Shown here piece after piece: positions 53,928 through 64,000 of a DNA stretch of 64,000 nt; position 1 is the stretch's first letter; every line of letters begins with the position of its first letter. Under the pieces are notes generated by a model, which worked only from the letters and a program-made list of their open reading frames with translations, did no database searches and was not told the DNA's origin. The stretch comes from Bagarius yarrelli. Taxonomy: Eukaryota > Chordata > Actinopteri > Siluriformes > Sisoridae. The stretch is taken from the NCBI GenBank assembly GCA_005784505.1, contig VCAZ01000035.1:1277501-1341500 (forward strand), given 5' to 3'. The position numbers and the translations under genes are program-made.

Positions 53928-54025
53928 TTGTGGCTGAATCAGCAAATCCCCACAACCACAACTTCACAATCTAGTGAAAATCATTTCCAGACGTGTGGAG
54001 GTTAATATAGGAATATAGAAATAAA
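53928..54025 (+). mobile_element. Tc1 MITE J fragment
   Basis: CTTTTGTGGCTGAATCAGCA, AATCCCCACAACCACAACTT and GACGTGTGGAGGTTAATATA are the MITE J central block. Confidence 0.65.
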
Positions 54026-54269
54026 TTGAATGAAATATGCATTCCACTACACTATACTCCTGGGAATGCTAAATAAACACATGGTAGAAATGGCAGTCAT
54101 CAGCAGAATGTGTGAAATCTGCCTCTGGTATTTCCTCAATCTCAGCCACGTCACCTGACTTTTTACTGGGTCGTGTTGGAGTGTACGATTTATTTTTAGT
54201 TTTTAATTTATGATTCAGCACTTTGATTTATAGAAAGTAAGGCTTCGAATGCAATACATGCTTTTTTCA

Positions 54270-54407
54270 ACACACACACACACACACGTGTACCTTGAAC
54301 TTCCATTTCTTTTTTAACAGAAATGAAAGCAAGGAAAATATCATACAAACCAAAAAGGCGTCTACGGCTAAATCCAGATTATCTCTAATTATAAGAATAC
54401 ACCCTGA

Positions 54408-54438
<31 letters not shown>

Positions 54439-54583
54439 CATGCATACAACACACGTACGCAAATTTCTCCAACTATAAAGAACACGTCTCTTCTATATTG
54501 TTAACTCAGGCTTATCCAGGCTCTGGAATTCCCCTTTGTCAGCAGACCTCACACCAACACACCCACATACCTTCACACTCATT

Positions 54584-54622
<39 letters not shown>
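54270..54622. repeat. Three (CA)n microsatellites
   Basis: CA runs at 54270-54288, 54409-54435 and 54592-54622, with unique DNA between them. All open frames here are His/Thr or Val/Cys repeats. Confidence 0.95.
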
Positions 54623-54624
<2 letters not shown>

Positions 54625-54967
54625 ACATGCAGAGCTTCATCATTTTACCTCCCCCAATCCCCGGTCCTTCCTGTTCCACCCATACCTGAGGCATCAAGCG
54701 GCACTTTCCCATGCAGCGCATAAACAAGCAGCACTTATCCTCCCCACCATTACTTCCGATTCTTCAATTGGACAAAGGAGTCGAGGTTTATGTCTGAGGA
54801 TTTCATTAAGTTTATGTAAAAATAGACACAAACATTCATTTTAAGGGGTTTTTTTTGACATTAAAATTTGACATTAGTTTGGTCAGTAACAATTATGGCA
54901 AAACATTGATCTGTTTCACTCCGTTCTCATGACTTTCGCTGTTAAATTGATTCAGTAGCATGTATAT
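54623..54967. other. Unique sequence
   Basis: A plus-strand frame at 54536-54844 (102 codons) starts in the CA run and shows no domain. Confidence 0.45.
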
Positions 54968-55155
54968 CATTTGGCCAAAAGTTTGTGGACACCTTACCAG
55001 CACACCAGCATAAGTGTCCACACTTGACATTAGGCGTCTAGACGCACTAATACTATAATATATTGTAACTAAATGAGAAAATCCCAGCAGCCAACCTTTA
55101 CAATCCTATTAAAAACCTTTTTCAGAAGTATGGAGGTTATTCTAGGTGTAAGAGT
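54968..55155 (+). mobile_element. Tc1 MITE J, left end and part of the centre
   Basis: The terminus ATTTGGCCAAAAGTTTGTGG then ACACCTTACCAGCACACC is the clearest family J end here. The later AAAACCTTTTTCAGAAGTAT and GGAGGTTATTCTAGG belong to the central block, with a deletion between them. Confidence 0.75.
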
Positions 55156-55540
55156 GCGATCAAATTTGGAAAAGGATCTTTTAAAAAACACACATAAGTT
55201 GGTCAGGTATCCCAAGAATTCATATTATGGACTATGCTCATAGGAAAAAAAACATTCCCAAGCCCTGTAAATGAATTCTAATGTACATATGGACCACCAA
55301 CATTCAGTTAATTAGGACAGGGACCTGTCTGTACTTGCTTGTCAGTCATTTTAGCTGTTATTTCAGCTCTTGCTCCAGTGTTCAGATAGCATTCTAGTCT
55401 ATGCTTGTGCTTGGTGGAGGTGTGTCTGTGAAACCGGTAGGTAACTGCTGCCAAAATCATTGACTGAGCCTAAATTAAAATACCAATTAAAATTGTTCTA
55501 TTGTTTAGTCTTTACTAACATATAGCTTATTAACAAAGGG
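55156..55540. other. Unique AT-rich sequence
   Basis: No recognised feature. Confidence 0.5.
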
Positions 55541-55720
55541 GGCAGCACAGTGGCTTAGCGATTAGCAATTAGCAAGAAAGGTCGGGTTCGATCCCTGGTC
55601 TGTGTGGAGTTTGACGTACTCCCTGTGCTGGCGCGGGTTTATTCCGGGTACTCCGGTTTCCTCCAACTGCCCAAAAACATGTATGTGGGTGTGAAGTACG
55701 AGTGTAATTGCCGTGTGATG
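55541..55720 (+). mobile_element. tRNA-Val-like SINE (family B), tail-truncated
   Basis: Head GCAGCACAGTGGCTTAGCGA and GGGTTCGATCCC, body TGTGTGGAGTTTGACGTACT and CCAAAAACATGTATGTGGGT. The anticodon-arm region is shortened and the GGGATAGACTCC tail is missing. Confidence 0.87.
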
Positions 55721-57370
55721 GTGTTAAAAAGTAAATGAACCAATTTATTAATTAATATTGACAAAAGGACAGTTTTGTCTTTGGTCAAAAGTGTAGTTTT
55801 GCATACAGCATCATGGGAATGCCTGCCATGAGGAATGATGTCACAGGTACTGACGGGATTGGGATTTTTTTTAATCAGAAATGAGTTCATTTCGTCACTA
55901 GGGTCAAAATTCCCAATAAAATGTTTTCTTTATGGAAAACTGGTGCACACATGCATTCCAGACATGCCAGCAGCCTTTAATAGGAACGACAGCATTCGAC
56001 ATCAATAATTGTGGTTAAAGATTTTAAATTAATGAATGAATTAATTTTTTATAATTAATACAAAAAGTTAATTGTACAGAAATATGTACAGCATTTTCTC
56101 TATTTTTTTTTTTTTCACCTGGTGAAAAACACAACACGCCCTATGAGAGCTCTTGTTTTTCTTCTGTACCTCTGCGACTCTCATCCGAGCCTTAAGTATT
56201 TATGCAGATGCAGTCTGGTAATTTTCCGTGAGTCTTGATGTAAGAGCTCCCTCTCTGAGCCTCCTATCGTGTCAAAGAGGCTCTCTGTCCTCTCCTGCAG
56301 TGTCACCACAGCAACACCATCTTTCCCGGTCATCCTGGACACTCCCGGATTGCGTCCAATCGGAGCACAGTGCTAACGACACGCCCCTTTAAGCTTGCTG
56401 TAAGCTGCAAAGAGAGCACTCTGGACTCTCAGACCAAACAAACAGAGCTGTAAGAAATAAATTTCCAGTGCGACATTTACATGCTCATAGCATCTGTTTT
56501 CGCATGCATCACTTAAGTTTGAGACCAGGCACTTTACAAAAACTGTCTGTTCTTTTAGAAGGGCACAAAAGATTGTTGCCCAGAAGTTAAACTGTTTAAA
56601 AAGTGCAGTTGTACTTTGGTTTGTTTTGTAAGGATCTTATCCATATAATTTGTGGCTAAGTAAGAAGAAAAAACTGGATGTACTGGTTGAAAAATCTGGA
56701 AAGACGTCCTGATCTTCAGCACATGGCACAGATTTAGCTTTTTTTTTCATCCGCATTCTTGTCTCCGCATGGTTGCTAGTCGTTGTTTTTTCCTATGCTG
56801 AGTAAAAGAAAGATGGTAGGATGTTTCAGACATTTCTGGTTTTGAAAAAAAAAAAAAAAAACTCTAAGCATGGCCTCCACCCTGGTAATTACTGCGTGTT
56901 GGTTTGGCAAGAGCCTGCTGGACTGGAGGTCATGTGGAATGCTTTAGCAGCACTTATCATTATGATAATGCAGTGGAATGCAAAACACACACACACACCC
57001 CATTCACTGCAGACCGAAATCTGAAAAACCTAATGCTGAGTCATAAGGCCAGCATGCCATTCCAAACAAAAAAAAAGAGCGAGAGTGCATTTAAGATTTG
57101 AAGGTCATCACCCTTCCTTATTTACTGCTTTTGTGTTATCAAGGTTCCCAGTTAAATAAAGCCAAACATAAACAATTGTTCTTCCTTTGCTTTTGGTTAT
57201 TACCAGTTTTGGCCGAATGGTCTTGATAGAATGTTTTACTGAAAAACTATACCATCATAACATTTTTCTCAGTTGAGCTGGGAATTTGTCCATATGTCAC
57301 ATTCGATAAAAATCATTGCTAAAACATTTTAAATCCTAGAAACACAAGCAAAAATTGTTGGTATACATAC
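55721..57370. other. Unique sequence with a promoter-like patch
   Basis: A GC-richer patch at about 56200-56450 contains a CCAAT box (GTCCAATCGG, about 56356) and GACACGCCCCTTTAAGC. No exon is recognised. An A17 run lies at about 56845-56862. Confidence 0.4.
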
Positions 57371-57487
57371 TTTTAAGGGCCTTGCTTAGGGGCCCAGAGG
57401 TGGCAGCCGGGTAGTGCTGGTAATTATACCCACAATCTTCCAATCAGTGGTCCGCTGATCTACTTTAACCACTGAGCTACCACTTCC
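57371..57487 (-). mobile_element. V-SINE head and core
   Basis: On the plus strand: TTAAGGGCCTTGCTTAGGGG, CCCAGAGGTGGC, AATTATACCCACAATCTTCC and TTAACCACTGAGCTACCACT TCC. The tail is absent. Confidence 0.85.
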
Positions 57488-60400
57488 ATAGCACTGCTGC
57501 ACGCTAAGCATCGCAGTTATATCACTACTTAATAAACTTTCTTACGTTTGTTTTTTTGGTATTTTATGGATTTTAGCTATGATTTCATGCTAAATTGCTA
57601 ACCGTACCCATCTCCTGGTTGATTACCTTCATAGCTCCGCCGTTGAGCTTGAGAAGCCACCTTTAGACATTAGACATGTCTTGATTGATCAGCTTGATAT
57701 GGGAAAAAGAAGAATGTTACAGTAGACAAAGGAAAATCTTTTATCACAAAAACTATTTTCAACCAGCATAAACCGTGGTGTGGTGGGTCGGGGCCTGGGC
57801 CACCGAAGCACAACAACTTGCGCATGTGGGCGTCTTCCCGGTCCTTCCTTTCTCTCTCTCTTTCTTCCATTCCATGCGGCTGTCCTATCAATAAAAGCAA
57901 AAACTGTTGTAAAAAAAATTGTAGTTTCACATTAAAAATAAATAAATAAATCAAATTAAGTTTTAAAGTTTGGTCTGTTTTAGATATTCAAATAATTTCC
58001 CCAAAATCTGCTGTATGAGGGAAGCTTTAGAAAAAGTTCCATCCAGCGCTTGTAGGAGCCTTTTGCTGTATGGGTCATTTGAGGAAAACAAACACCAGAT
58101 TAAAGAACATGTAGTCTCTATTAGAGCACATTCCAAGTATAGTTCCTAACCATGCAAAGGATTTCTTAAAATGTTTTTAAAGGAGGTACTGAGATTTTCC
58201 AGAAAGCTGGCATGATTTGAACCAGTCGTGCATGCGATTAGGAATGAAACTGCTAATGAGTTGGCTGAGCAGAATGACAGTAGAACATGTGTGCTAAAAG
58301 TTTAGAAGTATCTGTACTTCCATCTGAACATTCCAGTTGTTCAGCCCCATGAACCTCCAGTACAAACCAAAAACCAGAAGACACTCATTGTTATATTTTC
58401 ACATGGCCTAGATAAAAGAATTAGTCCAGTTCTCTACTTCAACATGATGCTCTCAGACCTAGCCAGAACATCTATCCATCATAGAGAGGCGAGGCTTTGG
58501 GCCAGTCGCTAGCTTGACTGGGCTGTGTTTGCATTCATTAGCCTGGGGCTTGCACACCCTGCTGAGTAAGCAGAGTAAGATGTAAAGAGGCCAAACAGGT
58601 CCGATGACGTCTTTTGTCTGTATGTGTTAGGTTCATTAGCGTAAGTCGAAGTGCCAGAGGTACCTTCTTCTTGTCACATGATAAATCACTCTATTTATAA
58701 ACCTGTTAAAGCAGGGAGGCACATGAGCACTAATGGACCAACTCTGGTCATAAGCATGCACATACACCACCTCTAATGGAAATGTCCATCCTGTTCCAGA
58801 TCACTTCTCATTTGGGTGAGACAGGCGTCCTTACACAGCAGCCCTTCTAACAAGTCCTACCTGGAACCCCAATCAAGTTCAGATCCTTCTGGGTGGTCTC
58901 TTTTTCAGCAAGGTGAGAGGGCAATGGAAAACAAAAAAAAGGAATAACAAGCAGGAAATTTTAGCTGTGGTTGAGGAGGTTGTGTTATTTTAAGAGCACT
59001 GAGACAGATTTGTCTTTGTTCTGTCTGACTCTGGAAATAGCAAACAAATCAGACATGAGTGAAAAGAAATATATATAAACAGGGAAGAAATAGAAACATT
59101 CCATTTACACATTTTGTAACTCCACCATCTAAAAACTGAGAAATTGAAAGCAAGAGAGTGTGTTTATCTCTGCAACTCATCCTCTGGGTGGTGATATGGG
59201 TAATGTGGTGTTCCTTCTAGGATAAGATTCTGCTTAGTAACCCGTTGTCATGGTGGTGGTCCTTCTCTCTGATAGGACGAGAGCTGTGGCCTCAGGAGTG
59301 CCAGCATGTTTTCAGCAAGCGAAAAACAGAGCAGCGAGGACATGTTGCGTAACGGATGCTGTTTCACAGAGAAGGAACGAAGAGAAAAAAAGGAAGTGAG
59401 CAAGAAGGAAAAGAATTAAGGGAAATGGGGAGGAGGGGTTGAGAACGAAGAATGCAGACAGCGGTGAAGGCAGGGGAAAGGGGGTGTCCCACAGGTGTTA
59501 ACTGCAGGTTTCTATAGCAGCCGTTATAAAAAAAAACCTGTGTGGGCGGCAGGGGTCGGATAATCTCCAGAAAAAAAACAGATGTGCCCTAGTCACGAGG
59601 CCCAAACACTGTGGAAAAGCTCTCATCAGCCCCCCTCCCCTAACCTCCTCAACCCCCACCATCATTTCCCCAATCCAGCATCAGCGACATCTCAGACTAA
59701 GTCAACACTTCTTTCACAACCCGCATATGGACCGCACATGTGTGGATTGCATTAGATTTGACTCCTGTTTGAGCACATGCCCTGTATCCCGGAGACAGAT
59801 TTTGATGGCTCGACTCTGCAATGTTCTCTCCGCATGTAAATGGCGTTGCCTCCCTTTGAACCCATCTATCATGTGATCAGAGTCTAGCTGCAGGGCATGT
59901 CTCCGCTCCAGAAGCAAAAGCCTTGTGCTTTTTAAAATTTCTTTCAAAATTGTTTACATTGCACTGAAGTTTTGAGTTGCTTCACTCCGCTCTTGCACAT
60001 CAAAGGGAATATGTTTGCTTCAGAAAGCGGCGTTAAATGTTGGATTAGTTAGGTGCAGCTGCAGAATCCTGTTATTTTCTAGAGCCAACATGCTGCTGCC
60101 AAGGCCAAAAATTGTACCACAGTAATGTTTTAGCTTGGGGTTAAAATTTGGGCCTGGCTCAAAATTTTGTAAGGCCTCCAGATATTCATCATATGGAATA
60201 TAACAAAAAGGGACAGTTCCTGTAACCAGAGAAATGTGAGTATCCGCTCCACTCACTCAAGCTTGCAAACTAAATGAGAAACAAATGTTTCTTCTCAGAT
60301 GTTTTTGGCCTAAATCCCAGGCCTCTTGTCCTCTAAAGTCTAAACTTCTTTTCCTTTTCCCCAGAGTTCTCTGCGTTGACACAAAGGGAGTCGGGCCTGT

Positions 60401-63400
60401 CTTCCGTTCACAACGTATCAGATAGCCTATTGTGTCTTATCGGTTTGGGCTCATCTCACTTTGCATGGACATCCGCCAGGTTGCCAGAACAGCTTGCATC
60501 TAACGAACGTTATCTGGAAAGAGTTTACATTGGCAAAACAAAAATGAATGGAGGACTGAACATAAAATACTAAAATTACAAATGTTGGTAAGAGCCCTTG
60601 AGGCCTTAACAAAAGTTATTAAGAGCTGTAGACCAAACCTATTTTTAAAACCGAAAGAATTTAGGCCATTTCCAGAGAGCAGTGCAGCCAAAAACCTGGC
60701 CCCAAAAAGGCAAACCACGTGTTAGGTAAACCTCTGCAAATTCAGGACTGTGGCCTGAGCAGGGGTTAACGATTGATTGACTGAGAGATTGATGGGGCTT
60801 AAAATCAGTGGGCTTAGGCAGGTCTAAGTCTTCTGCATGAGTCAAAGCAGATTAGCCTGGTTCCAGGTACCGCCTGCCTTTTCCACACCCCCTCATCTGA
60901 AAAAGGGTTAGGGGTCACAAGGTCATGAGGTAAGCAGGAACTTAAATGACTCCTGATTGATGTGTGTTACTTTAGTTAACAACGGTGGCTGAGGTAACAA
61001 GGCTTCAGGCTCAGGAATTTGTGCGTGTTTTTCTTTAAGAGAAGAGGGAAGTTGGTACCTGAAATCTGAGTGCTTGCAGGCCTGTGTTATGAAATAGGTC
61101 TGATCTCAGAGCATGTGTGATTGGCTGTTTTTTTCACAGTTGTGTTTGTTTGAGCAGTGATGAAAACATCCTGGATGCGATCCAGAAAGCAATGACCTTG
61201 TTTCCTTGGAAACTCCACAGATGAAAGGAAGACATTTTTTTTCCTAGTAGCCCTGCTGAGTTTTATTGATTTGCTAGGTTTAGGGCGTTTCCATTACCAG
61301 AGATCGCTTTAATGAACGTGACCTCCTGGTGTCCGCCATGTCATTCAATATTTAGATGATAAATCAAAAACAATTAGTATCTTTTCACAATAAAATGTTT
61401 CCATATCCTTTCATTAAAAATATATATATATTAATGACCGTCTTGTTTCAGGTATTACAAAACTACTCTCTAAATGAACCACCTTTCACTTAAAGACAAA
61501 GAGGAAATGAAAGTTTAGAGGTTGTTAACGTATATACAAACAGATGGGAAAGAATAGACCCTAGCGTGACTCTTTTATTCAGGTTTAATCCCTCTTTCTG
61601 TCTCTACCCCCCTCCCTCCTCCTCCTCCCTCTGTCTCCTGGAGCCCCTGAGAGAACTCTTGCGTGCAGGAGGTAGATTATGGCCAGGTCCATGTTGTGGT
61701 CTGTTTGGCAGCCTGACCTCTAATGCACCAAGGATTAGCTCCAGTTACAATCAATGGAAAATAGAGCAGACTCCTGGCTTTCTATCTCTGTTTGTGTGTG
61801 TAAGTGGGGAGATGGAAAAGCAGGGAGTATTGTTTTTTTCAAAGCAGACCCCAACCTATACATCATTACCAATTCCTTAACTTTAGGGTTGTGTATTTGT
61901 GTTTGTGTTTCCACCAAACCATATAAAATCTGCTGTACTGTCATGATCAGCTCTTTTACTGGTCAACAACACAGAGAACTGAAATAAATAAGGCATACCA
62001 GACTATGTGCTTTGTTTGTGTCTGCGTGTGTGATCTGTGTGTCCTGGCCAAGCATATTTCATAGTGAAAGCTTAGGGGATTTTGAAAGGCTGTGTTTTCA
62101 GGAAATTGTAAGCTTTATGGTTGACTCTCTATATCCATGTAGGATTTTTTGCTTGGATGTTGAAACTGAGTTCATACATAAACAGATGTTAGGCCTGTTT
62201 TTGGCTTTTCCCACCTCAGATTTCACACACTCACAGTTTTTCCTTTATTTCTACCTCCATCTAAGTGCTGAATCTTTCAATCTTTATTCAGTTAGAGTAT
62301 TGCACAATGACAGAACACTTTTAGTACCTCAAATAGGTCAAAATTTATATTTCAGCTTGGGTTCTCTATATTCTCTGCCTCGAGTAACTGCTCTTTAATA
62401 ATGTTCCAGTTAATATTTAGCATGTTCTGTCACAGAGCTCCAACGCTAACAGCCGTAATAGCGACCGTTCACCCGACTGCAATCGGTTTAAACAATCATT
62501 ACCTTGAAATAAAATCCACCATGATTCATGCACAGCTGTCATAGTGCACCATGTGACTTCTGCATGCCTGTCTCAGATCGCTGCCTGTTTCAAGACCTCT
62601 GAAACTCAATCTCCACAGAGACTGTAGGAGAGGAAGTATGCAGTATGTGCGTGTGTCACAAAGAAAGAGAGAGGAGGGGGATGCCCATTGAGAGCTTTGG
62701 GCTGAACTAGAAGACAAGGGCAGTCTTTGTAAAGGTGAAACATGTGAAGCTAAAGACAGTGATCTAGCCAGAAGCGTCTCCTTATTTTCCGAGTGAGTTG
62801 AAATGAAACCGAGATTCTAACCATGGCTATTCTTAAAAAAAACAGCCAAATTAGAGCAGCATGAAAGTCTAATGCCTGGCGGAATCTCAGAAGATCCACT
62901 AACCCTGCCATTATGTGCGTAGAGAACAGTTCAGAGCAGCCATGGCTGACATTAAGGTCAGATTTCCCTCTTTCTATACTTGGCGTGTCCTAAAAAGCAT
63001 GAATCCCAGCGGAGCTACTGACCTGGTTTGCGGCATGTCTTGATGTTTCCGTGTGCGATGTGACTGGTAATAAAAAACCCAAGCTGTCATATAGGTTTGG
63101 AAGCACTATGCTAACCTCAGCAGCAAGAATCTGATGTGCTGTTATCTTTTATGTTACAAAAGGGAAATAGGGAGAGGGAGAAGGAAGTGCATGGAGACAC
63201 ATTTATAAGCCTTTCGACCGGACAAACACAACACAGTGCTAATGGAGATATCCCTTCCTTTGAAAAGTCTCGGGTCCATGGCCAACATTTGGTTTAAATT
63301 ACTTCATCAAATGCATGTGCAGCCATGTTTGTGTGGGCATGTGTGTTTTTGTATCCGAGTTTATTATATGTGGTTATGGCTGAACATCGATGACTGCATT

Positions 63401-64000
63401 CATGCTTGTATATATGACTCATTTTCGTTCGTTCATTTTGCTGTTTGTTTGTGCCTGTGCACACGTGTGTGTGTGAGTGAGTGTGTTTATCTGTGCGGCT
63501 CTGAATGCGTACAGGAGTGTATACAAGCATCACACAAGTTTATTTCTCTCTGTTTGCGTGGGAGGGTGAGATTTTTGTCAGCATGGGTGTAGCTAAACCT
63601 GAGCTGTTAAACCTCCAGACTTTAGTAATAAAAAAAACAAAACACGCAGACAAACCAGTGTTTTCTTTCTTGCCATTTGCAATGCACGTCTGATTACACC
63701 ATTATGCCCCCCCCCCCTTTTCTTTCTCCTATCTTGCATCATTGATATGTCTCAACGAGCCAAGCACCAGGACAGATTCAGTTTCCAGATCATCATTCCA
63801 GTCTCTCCCTGAACCGGGCTGATTCAATTAAAAGCTCTAAATAATTGAGCTAATGGCGAAACCGAAGCACTGCCTCGTGGGAAGCGTGCGACATCAAAAG
63901 TTACAGAGGGGGAAACAGGACCTGGTTGTCACAGAGACACGACTGCCTGTTTATTTGCCTTTCCGTATCTAATTACCTAACAACCCTTGCTCCCTTTGCC
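57488..64000. other. Repeat-poor unique block, about 6.5 kb, no gene seen
   Basis: No V-SINE, family B SINE, MITE or long microsatellite is visible, while the rest of the window has one every 1-2 kb. Open frames of up to 128 codons (62012-62398, plus strand) show no recognisable domain. Minus-strand frames at 59714-60256 read plausibly but have no domain. Minor low-complexity patches are a TA run at 61421-61431 and a C run at about 63707-63717. Confidence 0.5.
63785..63985. promoter_or_regulatory. Candidate regulatory element with homeodomain-type motifs
   Basis: GATTCAATTAAAAG, AAATAATTGAGCTAATGG and TCTAATTACC each carry TAAT/ATTA homeodomain cores within about 165 bp at the end of the repeat-poor block. 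This is motif evidence only and the element may continue beyond the window. Confidence 0.2.

Noticed and set aside
59714..60256. Minus-strand frames of 77-78 codons as exons
   Set aside because: The composition is plausible but no domain, splice sites or conservation evidence can be read from the sequence.

Overview
This window looks like non-coding nuclear DNA from a ray-finned fish, most likely an otophysan and possibly a catfish (Siluriformes). The main clue is about two dozen copies of a tRNA-headed SINE whose 3' end reads GTCGCTCTGGATAAGGGCGT followed by CTGCCAAATGCTGTAAATG. That is the tail of the Mermaid/DANA-type V-SINEs known from catfish and cyprinids. The DNA is AT-rich, full of GATA, CA and GA microsatellites and old Tc1/mariner and hAT relics. 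I found no operons, rRNA, intact tRNA or convincing protein-coding exon. Almost all open frames are chance ORFs or microsatellite translations. The assignment to catfish is an inference from recalled family resemblance and not a database result.

Layout. 0.5-1.3 kb is a compound GATA/GGAT microsatellite. 2.2-3.5 kb holds a TA-flanked MITE and a Tc1-type MITE split by two V-SINEs. 4.7-7.3 kb has a tRNA-Val-like SINE, a DNA transposon split by another such SINE and carrying a 20-bp hairpin, and an LTR-like repeat. 7.3-13.9 kb is mostly unique, with a cluster of GATA-factor motifs, a GT microsatellite, polypurine tracts and SINEs. 13.9-14.5 kb is a GATA/CAGA array with an internal 71-bp duplication. 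15.5-16.4 kb is a head-to-tail pair of one dispersed repeat. 16.4-19.6 kb is mainly unique and includes an RFX/octamer motif cluster. 19.9-28 kb holds a LINE 3' end, SINEs and a Tc1 MITE split by an LTR-like repeat and a V-SINE. 28-29.7 kb is unique. 29.7-34.5 kb has a hAT MITE, a GGAT/GATA array, Tc1 relics, chimeric SINEs, a tRNA-Arg relic and a broken Tc1 transposase. 35.7-37.2 kb is a hAT-like element with a nested MITE. 41.3-43.3 kb and 44-47.3 kb are more nested DNA transposons. 48.65-49.6 kb is a 42-bp minisatellite that is open in several frames on both strands. 52.3-53.6 kb holds a DNA transposon and a tRNA-Thr relic joined to a V-SINE. From about 57.5 kb to the end no dispersed repeat or long microsatellite is visible, which stands out against the rest.

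The most interesting pattern is a set of SINE chimeras. V-SINE heads are joined to tails of the second SINE family twice with different breakpoints. A third dispersed repeat's head is joined to a V-SINE tail. tRNA-Arg-like and tRNA-Thr-like sequences each sit immediately 5' of a V-SINE. Template switching during reverse transcription would explain this, though nested insertion is also possible. The other standout is the 42-bp minisatellite. I saw no new gene system. Family names rest on recalled consensus sequences and need a repeat-library search.
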